In this document: one piece after another, positions 16,546-25,464 of the stretch | Layout of the letters: every line of letters begins with the position of its first letter | Position numbering within the stretch: position 1 is the first letter of the stretch | NCBI GenBank assembly: GCA_964482235.1 | Contig: CAYZWU010000004.1 | Span: 124,001 to 188,000, forward strand | Reading direction: 5' to 3' | DNA length: 64,000 nt | From: CAYZWU01 sp964482235 | GTDB lineage: Bacteria > Planctomycetota > B15-G4 > CAYZWU01 | Notes under the pieces: generated by a model | What the model was told of the DNA's origin: nothing | What the model saw: only the letters and a program-made list of their open reading frames with translations | Database searches by the model: none | Translations under genes and position numbers: made by a program

Positions 16546-17733
16546 ATGAAAATACGTCTCTTTCTTGCTTCACTCCTTTGCGCCCTTCTGCCCGCCGTGA
16601 TCGCGGAAGCCCAGGTCACGGAACTGAGCCCGGCGTTCAAACGCCTCCTGTCCGCAGGCAACGGCGATGATCCCGGCGATTTACTCTGGGTCATGGATGT
16701 GGAAGGAATCACCGGCGACACCCGGTGCCTCGGTGTCGAGTACGACGGAACCGACCTCTGGATCACCGGCGCCCTGGACCAGTTGACCTGCCAGCTGTAC
16801 CGGATCGACATGTCCGGAACTCTTCTCAACAGCTATCCCACCGGGAAGACAGGCTGGGGCTGGCGGGACTTGTGCTGGGACGGAACATACCTCTATGCCA
16901 GCGATTCAGCCCAGATCGAACAGATCGATCCCGCCACGGGAATGGTCACCGGCATGACGATCCCGTCGCCGATCAACCCGGCCCGCGCCCTGGCGTACGA
17001 TGCGGGAACGAACTCGTTCTGGACCTGCTCCTGGAGCAGCAGCATCTACAACATCCAGTGGAACGGGACCTACTACAGCTACCCGAACACCCTTGGCAGC
17101 GTCTACGGCATGGCCATGGATGAAAGCGATCCGGCCAACCCGATGCTCTGGATCTGGGACCAGGGCGGCCCCACGGGTTGCCAGGCCTACCAGTTCGATC
17201 CGCGGAACGGCATCTTCACGGGACTCCATTTCGAAGGCGACGCCACGATCGGCGGCATTTCAGGCGGCTGTGCCATCTACGAAGATCCGGTCAACGAATC
17301 GGTCTTCATCGGCCTCCACCAGGCATCGCCCGACACGATTGCCGGCTACTGGCTCGAGGATGGCGGACCTCCCGAAGTGGATCTCAAGGTCAACGGCAAG
17401 GACGGCATCGTCATGATCCCCAGCACGCAGAATTGCGAGATCGACATCTACGTCGAGGCCAAGGATGCCCTGGGCTACAACCTCGATGTTCTCGTCGTGA
17501 TCAAGAGGCAGCCCTATCTCTATTACCACAACAACGGCTCGAACTGGGTCCCGGGTGTGGGCGGCTCGTACTACACAGGCCCCCTGATGGACATCCCCAC
17601 GACCCGCGTTCTCGATCAGCCGATTCCGCTGGGCAACTACACGGCGTACCTGGCCATCGATTCGGTACCGAACGGCGCCCCTGACGCGGCGAACCTCGTT
17701 GCCTTGGACCAGGTGGAAATCCAGATCTATTGA
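16546..17733 (+). CDS. Secreted beta-propeller-like protein of unknown function
   Basis: A 395-residue protein with a signal peptide (MKIRLFLASLLCALLPAVIAEAQ). Residues ~50-285 contain repeated WD-like strands (GVEYDGTDLWITG, LCWDGTYLYASD, LAYDAGTNSFWTC), similar in style to glutamine-cyclotransferase or NHL-type propellers. The last ~110 residues (starting near PPEVDLKVNG) look like a separate beta-sandwich seen at the end of many exported proteins in environmental bacteria. I recognise no catalytic residues. AAGGAGAAGCC gives a strong ribosome site. The ~240-base leader has a TATATT hexamer at 16374-16379 and a tiny Met-Lys-stop frame with its own Shine-Dalgarno. A strong terminator follows. 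Confidence 0.75.
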   Translation: MKIRLFLASLLCALLPAVIAEAQVTELSPAFKRLLSAGNGDDPGDLLWVMDVEGITGDTRCLGVEYDGTDLWITGALDQLTCQLYRIDMSGTLLNSYPTGKTGWGWRDLCWDGTYLYASDSAQIEQIDPATGMVTGMTIPSPINPARALAYDAGTNSFWTCSWSSSIYNIQWNGTYYSYPNTLGSVYGMAMDESDPANPMLWIWDQGGPTGCQAYQFDPRNGIFTGLHFEGDATIGGISGGCAIYEDPVNESVFIGLHQASPDTIAGYWLEDGGPPEVDLKVNGKDGIVMIPSTQNCEIDIYVEAKDALGYNLDVLVVIKRQPYLYYHNNGSNWVPGVGGSYYTGPLMDIPTTRVLDQPIPLGNYTAYLAIDSVPNGAPDAANLVALDQVEIQIY

Positions 17734-17755
17734 CAGTTGTTCTTGAATCTTGAAA

Positions 17756-17802
17756 GCCGCCCCGGAAGATCCGCGCTCGACGCGAACGACTTCCGGGGCG
17801 GC
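17756..17802. terminator. Bidirectional terminator between convergent genes
   Basis: A perfect 13-bp stem, GCCGCCCCGGAAG at 17756-17768 and CTTCCGGGGCGGC at 17790-17802, lies between the ends of the secreted-protein gene (plus) and the aminopeptidase gene (minus). Confidence 0.8.
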
Positions 17803-17807
17803 CTGTT

Positions 17808-19595
17808 TCAAATCGGGGCTGTCGCTTTTTCGAGCCAGGCCTTCTCTTTCGAATCGAGATGAGGGCTCAGCGTGTCGAACACCTTCTTGTGGTAGCTGTT
17901 GAACCAGCGGAGCTCGACCTCGGACAGGAGCTCCCGCTTCACCAGCCTGCCATCGATGGGACAGAGCGTGAGTGTCTCGAAGCCGTGAAAAGGGCCCCCA
18001 TCCCGCGACAGATCGGGCCGCTCGCAGACCACGGCCACATTCTCGATCCGGATGCCGAAGCGGCCCTCCTCGTAATACCCCGGCTCGATGGAGCAGATCA
18101 TTCCCGGCTCCATCGCGACTCCCGTGCACCGCGCAAAGGAGATCGCCTGCGGTCCCTCGTGGACGTTGAGATACGATCCGATCCCGTGCCCCACACCGTG
18201 GCCGAAATCGAGGCCATCCTCCCAGAGCGACAGCCGCGCCAGCGAATCGAGTCGTCGGCCGGCCGCGCCGGCGGGAAACGGCTGTGCGGAGAGCAGGATC
18301 ACACCCTTCAGGACACGGGTGAAGCGATCCCTCTCTTCATCGGACGGAGGGTCCATGGCTATGGTCCGGGTTATGTCCGTGGTCCCGTCGAGGTACTGAC
18401 CGCCGCTGTCCACCAGCAGCAGACCGTCCTGTTCCACCGTGACGCTGCTCTCTTCCGTCGCCTCGTAATGGATGATGGCACCGTGGCCCTTGTAGCCGGC
18501 AATGGTCGAAAAGCTGGGACCGCGGAACATGTCGCTCCGGCCCCTGAGCTCCTCGAGTTTTTCCGCGATGGATATCTCGGTCACCTTGCCGTCTGCCACG
18601 GTCTCTTCCAGCCAGATGAGGAAGCGGACCATGGCCGCTCCGTCGCGGATATGGGCCTGCCGGGCCCCCTCGATCTCCGTCTCGTTCTTCCTGGCCTTGA
18701 AGAGGGAAACAGGGCTCGGCTCGAACATCACCGTCGCCCCGGCGCCGAGGGCGTCGACGACCCACTGGTTGCATGTCGCCGGGTCGATCCAGATCTTCGC
18801 ATCGCTCCGCCCGATCCCGGCAAGATCCTTCTCGAAGGCGTCGTACGGCTCGACGATGACGAGATCTCCGAAATGGGCCCGCAGCTCATCGGTCGCCTTC
18901 GCCGGATCGAGGTAAAGCGTCGCCTTGTCCGAGGTGACGATGGCGTAGGCGATCGTCACGGGATTGAAGCGCACGTCGCTGCCGCGGAGGTTGAAGGTCC
19001 AGGCAATGGAATCGAGTGTGGTCAGCACATGGGCTCCCGCTTCCTTCCTGTTCATCTCCTCGCGCAGCCGACCGAGCTTCTCGCCCAGGTCGGCGCCGGT
19101 GTACCGCCTGTCGAGCGGGACGGCAGGATCCTGCGGAAAGACCGGCTGCTCGTCCCAGACCCTGTCCACCAGGTTCGGAACGATGGACGCCAGCTCCACG
19201 TCCCCCTTGGCAAGCCTGGCCTCGAGCGCCTCGAAGCCGGCGCGGGACATGAGCCGGGGATCGACCCCCACCTTCTGCCCGGGCCGCATGCTTGCCGCGA
19301 GCCACTCCTCGTACGTCAGGACTCCCGGCGCGGCCAGCTTGTGCAGGGTGAAGACATCGAGGTCGAGCTGCTCGCCGGCCTGGATGAAGTAGCGCGAGTC
19401 GGTCCAGAGCCCCGCCTCATTCTCCGTGATGACAACATCCCCGGCAGAACCTGTGAAGGAACTGATGAAGGGCCTTCGCTGCCAGTAGTCAGGCAGATAT
19501 TCACTCTGGTGGGGATCGGTGCTCGGTACGATGTAGGCTTGCACGTTTTCCTTCACCATTAGTTCCCTGATCCGGGCTACTCTTTCTCGACTCAT
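17808..19595 (-). CDS. Xaa-Pro aminopeptidase (M24B family)
   Basis: The 595-residue length matches the three-domain aminopeptidase P of eukaryotes and many bacteria, which removes an N-terminal residue preceding proline. Two creatinase-like N-terminal domains (signature SSFTGSAGDVVI, WTDSRYF) precede the pita-bread catalytic domain. Its dinuclear metal ligands are visible: DSGGQYLDGTTDITRT (two Asp), HGVGHGIGSYLNVHEGP (His) and IEPGYYEEGRFGIRIEN (two Glu). No signal peptide, so cytoplasmic. AAGGAG precedes the ATG. It follows the cytochrome gene by 39 bases on the same strand and may be read from the same transcript, although the functions look unrelated. Confidence 0.92.
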   Translation of the reverse strand: MSRERVARIRELMVKENVQAYIVPSTDPHQSEYLPDYWQRRPFISSFTGSAGDVVITENEAGLWTDSRYFIQAGEQLDLDVFTLHKLAAPGVLTYEEWLAASMRPGQKVGVDPRLMSRAGFEALEARLAKGDVELASIVPNLVDRVWDEQPVFPQDPAVPLDRRYTGADLGEKLGRLREEMNRKEAGAHVLTTLDSIAWTFNLRGSDVRFNPVTIAYAIVTSDKATLYLDPAKATDELRAHFGDLVIVEPYDAFEKDLAGIGRSDAKIWIDPATCNQWVVDALGAGATVMFEPSPVSLFKARKNETEIEGARQAHIRDGAAMVRFLIWLEETVADGKVTEISIAEKLEELRGRSDMFRGPSFSTIAGYKGHGAIIHYEATEESSVTVEQDGLLLVDSGGQYLDGTTDITRTIAMDPPSDEERDRFTRVLKGVILLSAQPFPAGAAGRRLDSLARLSLWEDGLDFGHGVGHGIGSYLNVHEGPQAISFARCTGVAMEPGMICSIEPGYYEEGRFGIRIENVAVVCERPDLSRDGGPFHGFETLTLCPIDGRLVKRELLSEVELRWFNSYHKKVFDTLSPHLDSKEKAWLEKATAPI

Positions 19596-19634
19596 TTTAT
19601 TCCTTTCTCCTTGAAGATGGGCTGTGAACTCTCG

Positions 19635-22154
19635 TTAGCACGCTTTCGCCGCTTGTCTCCTTTTCCGCATCCGGCGATAGAACCAGACGAGACCGACCGC
19701 GAGCGCCGCCCCGAACACGATCCCGCCCCCCGCCTGGGTCCAGGCTGACAGCAACAGGATCTTCCGCACCAGCGATTCGTGCTCCGCCGCAGATTTCGGA
19801 AGAAGATCGGCGGCTTCGGCCACGTGGTGCAGCAGGCTCACGGCAAGGGACTCCCGAGGGATCTCGCTGTGGCACGACAGGCAGACACCGGCCCGATCGA
19901 TCCGGGCCCGCTCGTCATTATCGAGCGGCCGCGACAACGAGAAGTGATGGCCCACGGTCTGGAGCTGCCGCCCGTCCTCGGTGACGAAACGCGACCAGTC
20001 CGCCTCGAGGCCGGCGATCGGCTCGATCTGCGGTCTCGCGCTCTCTGGAATGACCTCGCCCTCGGCAGTCATCAGGTCGATGTAGACCGGACTGTCGAGT
20101 CCGCGGGTGAACCGCCCTCCCTCGATCCCGTAGCCAAGGGCCTTGGCCGAGAGATGGCACGACTCGCACGACCTCGCCTGACCGCTTGTATGGGGATTCG
20201 TGGGACTCATGTCGATGCCTAGCTGCCCCTCGGGTCCGGAACCCTCGCTTCCGGGCAGCGTGCGGAAGATGTGATTCAGAAGAACGGTCTCGCCGCCGGG
20301 ACCGATGATCGTCACCGAAGGCTGGCAGCCCGGCGCCAGGGGCGACACCCTCCCCTCTCCGTTGATGCCCAGGGGAGGATCCTCGAAACGCATGTAGGAA
20401 CGCTGCTCGTCGATCCGTCCCGGGATGATGGTATCGTAGCCGCTCTCTCCCGCCTCGACGGAATGCTCGGCCAGTCCGTGCCTGTGGCCGGCCGCCACCC
20501 AGTCGAAGCACTCCTTGCCTTCGGAATAATCGATCTTCACATGGCAGCCGTAGCATTGCGGCGCCCAGCCGGCGTGGCAGGAATAGCACTCCATCGAATC
20601 GATGTGCCGGTCGACTTCGACCATGGCCACCTTTGCGGCCGTTTCCATCTCCGCCTCGCGGGCGAGGAGCTTCAGAGGCTTCAGCTCGATGTCCGCTCCT
20701 CCTGCCGTGTGGACAACAACCTTCTCTCCGCGCCGGACGACCTCGGGGAAGGGATTTCCCCGCGCCGTCAGGAGATAGCCGTCCTCGGGGGGATAGACCT
20801 TCCCGAGAGTGAGTCTGGGTTCCAGCTCTCTCGCCACGCCGCGCGGATCCCCTTCCCCTGAAGGCGGGCCGAACTCGTCCTGAAAGCCGATGGGCAGCTC
20901 CCAGGGATAGGCGTCCGCTGTCCCGTGGCAGTCGGCGCACTCGATCTGCACCTGGGCCAGGTTGCTGCCGGTCAGGAATCCGTCGCCGTGGACATCGATC
21001 GAAGTGTGGCAGTCGATGCAAAGCATCCCCTTCCGGTAATGGATATCCTCCTGCATGGCGATGTAATGCTTGGTGTGAAGCGCCAGCTGCCCCTCTCCCC
21101 CCTCGATGTAGGGAGACTCGTAGGCGCTCTCCATGAGGCCCTGATAGGTCACCCCGATCCGCTTGCCGCGATCGTGGCACGTGGTGCAGGTCTCGACGGG
21201 AATGCCGCTGTAGCTCTTGCCGTTGACCCGGACCGTCTTGTCGCGCGTGGACTGGATCGTATGCACGAGCAGATGACGCGGCTTGTCTCTCTCGACGGAG
21301 GCGTCGCTCCCCTCGTAGTTCCCTTCGTTGCCGTAGGGGATGTGGCAGGCGGAGCAGCCCATCCCGCGATAGCCGCCGCGCACAGGCCGCCCCCGGACCC
21401 CCAGGTGGCAGCGCTGGCACTGGTTGCGGATGTAGGTGAAGACGGCCTTCTCGGGATGACTGGACAGCTCGGACAGGTCCTCGAGCGCCGCGGGTAGGGT
21501 CTCCATCTTCTCCGGAAAAGCGCCGGGCTCTTTCCGGCGGAGCTCTTCCATGTAAGCCTTGTAGGTGTCGGTGCCGAGCCTCAGCTCCGGATCGCCGGGA
21601 TTCTCGACATCGTAGTTTCCCCACTTCGCTTCATAACCTTCGAGTGAACCGAACGCCCAGGTCGTTCCCTGGATCTTGCCCGCCTCGGTCATCATCAGGC
21701 TCTGCCACTGGGTATTCACGTGATCTTCATGGCATGTTCCGCAGCTGTACTCGTTGATCCAGGGGCTTCCCGGATCCGGATAGAAATCGCGAGCTCCCGA
21801 CGCCTCCCTGATCGCCTCGGGCGAACCTCGGTGAGCCACATCCTTCTCCTTTGCCTCGGGATCTCCCCCGTGGCAGACGACGCAGCCGGCAGGATCTCCT
21901 GCCGCCCGCCCCCTCTCGAGGATCGATCTCATCATGCCGGAATCGGGATCCATGATATCCTCGATTCCCTGGTGGCAGTCCGCCGCCAGGCAGCCCGAGA
22001 CGGCCTGCCCCTTGCCGGAAAGCGGAGCCCGATTCCTTTCTTCTTCGAGGGAGGGCGCCGTTGCGCCCAGGGAGGTCATGAAGGCGATCGCGGCTGCGGA
22101 TGAAATCAGAACGCCTAGCGACGACACGATCATGCGGCTGACCACGACCTTCAT
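19635..22154 (-). CDS. Twelve-haem membrane-anchored cytochrome c
   Basis: This 839-residue exported protein has an N-terminal signal/anchor (VSSLGVLISSAAAIAFMTSLG) and a C-terminal membrane helix (GGGIVFGAALAVGLVWFYRRM) ending in basic residues. I count eleven CxxCH haem motifs (CVVCH, CGTCH, CQRCH, CSACH, CTTCH, CIDCH, CADCH, CYSCH, CYGCH, CESCH, CLSCH) plus a first site spaced CLAADCH (Cx4CH). Most lie in the N-terminal two thirds, with two near the C-terminus. It should carry electrons in the periplasm, anchored to the inner membrane, or reduce a small inorganic substrate. I do not recognise a characterised family. GGGAGG precedes the ATG. A sensor kinase gene lies 124 bases upstream on the same strand. 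Confidence 0.87.
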   Translation of the reverse strand: MKVVVSRMIVSSLGVLISSAAAIAFMTSLGATAPSLEEERNRAPLSGKGQAVSGCLAADCHQGIEDIMDPDSGMMRSILERGRAAGDPAGCVVCHGGDPEAKEKDVAHRGSPEAIREASGARDFYPDPGSPWINEYSCGTCHEDHVNTQWQSLMMTEAGKIQGTTWAFGSLEGYEAKWGNYDVENPGDPELRLGTDTYKAYMEELRRKEPGAFPEKMETLPAALEDLSELSSHPEKAVFTYIRNQCQRCHLGVRGRPVRGGYRGMGCSACHIPYGNEGNYEGSDASVERDKPRHLLVHTIQSTRDKTVRVNGKSYSGIPVETCTTCHDRGKRIGVTYQGLMESAYESPYIEGGEGQLALHTKHYIAMQEDIHYRKGMLCIDCHTSIDVHGDGFLTGSNLAQVQIECADCHGTADAYPWELPIGFQDEFGPPSGEGDPRGVARELEPRLTLGKVYPPEDGYLLTARGNPFPEVVRRGEKVVVHTAGGADIELKPLKLLAREAEMETAAKVAMVEVDRHIDSMECYSCHAGWAPQCYGCHVKIDYSEGKECFDWVAAGHRHGLAEHSVEAGESGYDTIIPGRIDEQRSYMRFEDPPLGINGEGRVSPLAPGCQPSVTIIGPGGETVLLNHIFRTLPGSEGSGPEGQLGIDMSPTNPHTSGQARSCESCHLSAKALGYGIEGGRFTRGLDSPVYIDLMTAEGEVIPESARPQIEPIAGLEADWSRFVTEDGRQLQTVGHHFSLSRPLDNDERARIDRAGVCLSCHSEIPRESLAVSLLHHVAEAADLLPKSAAEHESLVRKILLLSAWTQAGGGIVFGAALAVGLVWFYRRMRKRRQAAKAC

Positions 22155-22278
22155 GATGGACCTCCCGGTCGGTTGAAAACGGTTCGGATCGTCCTTCTCC
22201 CGAGTCTAACATCTGGCACCTGCGCCGTCACAACATCACTGCCGGCGACGATCACAGGCAGGGGATCCGCCGGCAGGC

Positions 22279-24840
22279 TCAGCTCGAATGAGGGGGATCA
22301 TCCTCAGGGATGGCGGGAACAGGAGAATCGAGAACTCTGCGAACAGCCTTGGTCAGCGTCTCCACGGTGAACGGCTTCTGCAGGAAATTCCTCTCGCTGA
22401 CCATGACACCGCGCAGCAGGTTGGACTGGCTGGCATAGCCTGACATGTAAAGCACCCTGATGCCGGGACGATGTTTCAGGATATCCTCGAAAAGCGTGCA
22501 GCCGTCCATCTTCGGCATGATGACGTCGCTGAGGAGAAGGTCTAGCTCACCCTTGTGCTCCTCGCTGATCCGCCGGGCCTCCAGGGGATCGGACGACGAG
22601 ATCACCGTGTAGCCGTGCATCTCGAGGATCCTGCCGGCCAGCTTGCGCACCAGATCCTCGTCCTCGACCACCAGGATCGTTTCCGTTCCGGACAAGCTAC
22701 CGATGCTGTCGGAATCCGCGTTGTCGAGGTCGTCGCCGTGCATCATGCTGGGAAGATAGACCTGAAACGTCGTGCCATTTTCCGGCTCGCTGGATACGGA
22801 GATATGCCCCTTGTGCTGCTTCACGATGCCGTAGACGGTGGAGAGCCCGAGCCCGGTGCCCTTGCCGTCGGCTTTCATCGTGTAGAAAGGCTCGAAGATG
22901 CGGGGCAGGATCTTCGGATCCATGCCGATTCCAGTGTCAACGATGGAGAACATCACATAGGGACCGGGCCGCACATCGGTATGGGACATGACATAATGAT
23001 CATCGAACTCGACATCGGCCGTTTCCATGGAGAGGCAGCCGCCCGACGGCATGGCATCCCGGGCGTTCAGGGCGAGATTCATCACGATCTGCTCGATCTG
23101 GCTCAGATCGGCCTTCACGGGGGAGACGGAGTCCGCCAGGTTCGTGGTCAGCTCGATGTCCTCGCCGATCACACGCCTCAGCATCTTCTCCATGTTGCCG
23201 ATCACCTCGTTCAGGTCGAGAACCCTCTTGGCCAGAACCTGCTTCCGGCTGAAGGCCAGGAGCTGCCGCGTGAGATCGGCGGCGCGCTTCGCCGCCCGGT
23301 GGATCATGACGGCGGAATTGTGCGCCGAATCGTCTTCAGGCAAATTCTCGGAGAGGAATCCTGAATAGCCGAGGATCGCCGTGAGAAGATTGTTGAAGTC
23401 ATGAGCCACACCGCCGGCAAGCTGCCCCACGGCTTCCATCTTCTGTGACTGCCGGTATTGCTCCTCGAGGTGCTTCCGCCTCGTGATATCCCTCACAACG
23501 GCGAGAAGCTGGTCCTTCCCTCCGATGGTGGACCGCTTGAGGTTGATCTCGGTCCAGAAGATGTGCCCGTCCTTGTCCCTGGCCATCCAGACATAGAGCT
23601 GGGGATCTCCCTGGGAGGCCAGCTCGACCTTCTCCCCGGCATCGGAGCTCGTGTAGGGCTGATCGCCGGAGCTCAGGTCGCCGATGTTGAATTCCCTGGC
23701 CTCATCGAGGGAGTAGCCGAACATCTCGCTTGCCTTGGAGTTGAGATCGCGAATCGCGCCGGTGCTCAGGTCGCAGACGAGGATGGCGTCATTGGCCGAA
23801 TTGAAGATGGCACGGTAATTCTCTTCCGAGGTTCTCAGGGCATCTTCGGCTTTCCGGCGGAGAGTGATGTCTTTCTGAAGACGTTCGTTCGCCTGGCGGA
23901 GCAGGTTCGTTTTTCGGCCCACCTGCCACCGGAAGAACATGCCGGCTGCCAGGAGAGAGGCCAGCAGGAAGCTTCCGAAGTAGAGGACCGGGAGAAGCCA
24001 TCGGGGCCACCTGGCGTACGGCTCGCCGGAAACACCCAGATATTTCTCCAGGGTGCGGTAATAGGGCGATCCGCTCGTGCGCTTGAGGTTCGTCAGATAC
24101 CTGTCCAGTGTCTCCTTGAGGAGAGCGGCGTTCTTCGATTTCTTGGAAAGGGCGATCCGAACGTCCTGCGGATTGAAGATCATGGCCGTGCCGGTGAGAT
24201 CGTATTTCGCCTCCTTCATCGTGCCGAACAGGCGGTTGACCAGTCCGGCGTCGGCTCTCCCCTCCTTCACTGCGCGGAAGATATCCTCGTAGCACCCCTT
24301 CTCGATGAACGTGCATTCGATGTCGAACTGCTTGGTGAGAGCTCGCAGACCATTAATTCCGACGAAGTGCTCGTCGTTCGCAAGAACGGCTATGTTTTTT
24401 CCCTTCAGATCGAGAAATGAACAGACCTCCGAAGGATCAACGGCGTATACCTTTGCCCAGTTGGTAATAATTGCCTCTTTTGTGAAGAGGAACTTCTCAC
24501 CCAGCTCCGTCGAGTAGACGACCGCCACCATGAGGTCGATTTCACCCGCTTCCAGCCGCTCGTGGCATTCGGTCTCCTCCCCCGCCACGTATTCGGGCTT
24601 CCAGCCCGCCTCCTGGAAAATATGGCCGACGATGTCCGCGAAGATGCCCTCTGGCGTCCCGTCTCCCCTCATGTCGATCAGAGGAGGATTCCTGTAGATC
24701 CCGATCCGCACCTTGTCGATATCGGTGCCGGAGTCCTGCCTGATGCCCGGTTCTCCGGAGGATGGCCGCGGAAGAACAAGGGCGAAGAGCAGAATCCAGC
24801 CGACGACGACGAGCTTGGCTAGCTTGGGCAGTAGATGCAT
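22279..24840 (-). CDS. Hybrid sensor histidine kinase with periplasmic solute-binding sensor and receiver domain
   Basis: An 853-residue hybrid kinase. Residues ~35-270 form a periplasmic SBP_bac_3-type (amino-acid-binding-like) sensor after a signal/anchor helix. A membrane helix near 283-305 and a short coiled coil follow, then a PAS domain (~345-455). The HisKA domain has GGVAHDFNNLLTAILG with the phospho-acceptor His. The ATPase domain shows the N box (NLALNARDAM), G1 (VDTGIGM) and G2 (GKGTGLGLS). A C-terminal receiver (ILVVEDEDLVRKL, DVIMPKMDG) carries the acceptor Asp. No separate output regulator is adjacent, so output probably passes to a distant histidine phosphotransfer protein. It is divergent from the GntR operon. 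Confidence 0.93.
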   Translation of the reverse strand: MHLLPKLAKLVVVGWILLFALVLPRPSSGEPGIRQDSGTDIDKVRIGIYRNPPLIDMRGDGTPEGIFADIVGHIFQEAGWKPEYVAGEETECHERLEAGEIDLMVAVVYSTELGEKFLFTKEAIITNWAKVYAVDPSEVCSFLDLKGKNIAVLANDEHFVGINGLRALTKQFDIECTFIEKGCYEDIFRAVKEGRADAGLVNRLFGTMKEAKYDLTGTAMIFNPQDVRIALSKKSKNAALLKETLDRYLTNLKRTSGSPYYRTLEKYLGVSGEPYARWPRWLLPVLYFGSFLLASLLAAGMFFRWQVGRKTNLLRQANERLQKDITLRRKAEDALRTSEENYRAIFNSANDAILVCDLSTGAIRDLNSKASEMFGYSLDEAREFNIGDLSSGDQPYTSSDAGEKVELASQGDPQLYVWMARDKDGHIFWTEINLKRSTIGGKDQLLAVVRDITRRKHLEEQYRQSQKMEAVGQLAGGVAHDFNNLLTAILGYSGFLSENLPEDDSAHNSAVMIHRAAKRAADLTRQLLAFSRKQVLAKRVLDLNEVIGNMEKMLRRVIGEDIELTTNLADSVSPVKADLSQIEQIVMNLALNARDAMPSGGCLSMETADVEFDDHYVMSHTDVRPGPYVMFSIVDTGIGMDPKILPRIFEPFYTMKADGKGTGLGLSTVYGIVKQHKGHISVSSEPENGTTFQVYLPSMMHGDDLDNADSDSIGSLSGTETILVVEDEDLVRKLAGRILEMHGYTVISSSDPLEARRISEEHKGELDLLLSDVIMPKMDGCTLFEDILKHRPGIRVLYMSGYASQSNLLRGVMVSERNFLQKPFTVETLTKAVRRVLDSPVPAIPEDDPPHSS

Positions 24841-24979
24841 ATCTTCGACACCCTTTATCTCACAGGGCTCAGTATCGCTAATACCCGAGTATTTAGCAAT
24901 ATCCTGTTGTTCGCCAGCCCAGATTGGGCTTCCTGTTCAGATCTTTGAAGACCAAAACCGTTTTTTTTTGAAATTCCCC

Positions 24980-25008
24980 TTGCCGGGAATTCGTTAGTAG
25001 CTTATTAT
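24980..25008 (+). promoter_or_regulatory. Sigma-70-like promoter of the GntR/ABC operon
   Basis: TTGCCG at 24980-24985, exactly 17 bases, then TATTAT at 25003-25008. An inverted repeat AATTCCC (24972-24978) / GGGAATT (24985-24991) overlaps the -35 box and could be a second regulatory site. Confidence 0.65.
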
Positions 25009-25010
25009 GC

Positions 25011-25036
25011 CGGTGTACTAGTTGAGTAGAACACCG
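25011..25036 (+). promoter_or_regulatory. Putative GntR operator overlapping the transcription start
   Basis: A 26-bp imperfect palindrome with arms CGGTGTaCTA (25011-25020) and TAGaACACCG (25027-25036) begins two bases after the -10 box and ends 24 bases before the regulator's start codon. Its position predicts autorepression of the whole operon by the GntR protein encoded next. Confidence 0.7.
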
Positions 25037-25059
25037 TAACTCTAGTATAACGAGGAATC

Positions 25060-25464
25060 ATGTTCCTGAAAATCGACCACTCGAGCGGCGTACCCATCTA
25101 TCGCCAGATCATGGAGCAGATCAAGTACTCGATCGCCAAGGGGGGTCTCGCACCGGGCGAACGGCTGCCGGCCATCCGGCAGCTCTCCCTGGACCTCAAG
25201 GTCAATCCCAACACGATCATCAAGGCCTACTCGGAGCTCGAGCATGAACAGGTAATCCTCACGAAGCGAGGCATGGGTACCTTCGTCTCGGACAAGAAGA
25301 TCGAAATCACGAGGAGCGAAAAAGTGGAAACAGTTACCCTGCTTACCGAACGCCTGGCCGTTGAAGCGATCCAGCTCGACATGAGCAAGGCGGACCTCCT
25401 GCGGATCGTCACCAAGATTCTCACACGGTTCTACAGCGGAGAAGGAAAAGGAGCAAAGAGATGA
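25060..25464 (+). CDS. GntR-family (YtrA subfamily) transcriptional regulator
   Basis: A 134-residue repressor. The N-terminal winged helix is typical (GVPIYRQIMEQIKYSIAKGGLAPGERLPAIRQLS, with the recognition region NPNTIIKAYSELE). The C-terminal part is only ~55 residues long, which is the YtrA subfamily, whose members sit at the head of ABC-transporter operons and respond to envelope stress or antibiotics. The stop overlaps the ABC ATPase start by four bases. The palindrome at 25011-25036 is the likely target. The ligand or inducing signal is unknown. Confidence 0.93.
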   Translation: MFLKIDHSSGVPIYRQIMEQIKYSIAKGGLAPGERLPAIRQLSLDLKVNPNTIIKAYSELEHEQVILTKRGMGTFVSDKKIEITRSEKVETVTLLTERLAVEAIQLDMSKADLLRIVTKILTRFYSGEGKGAKR

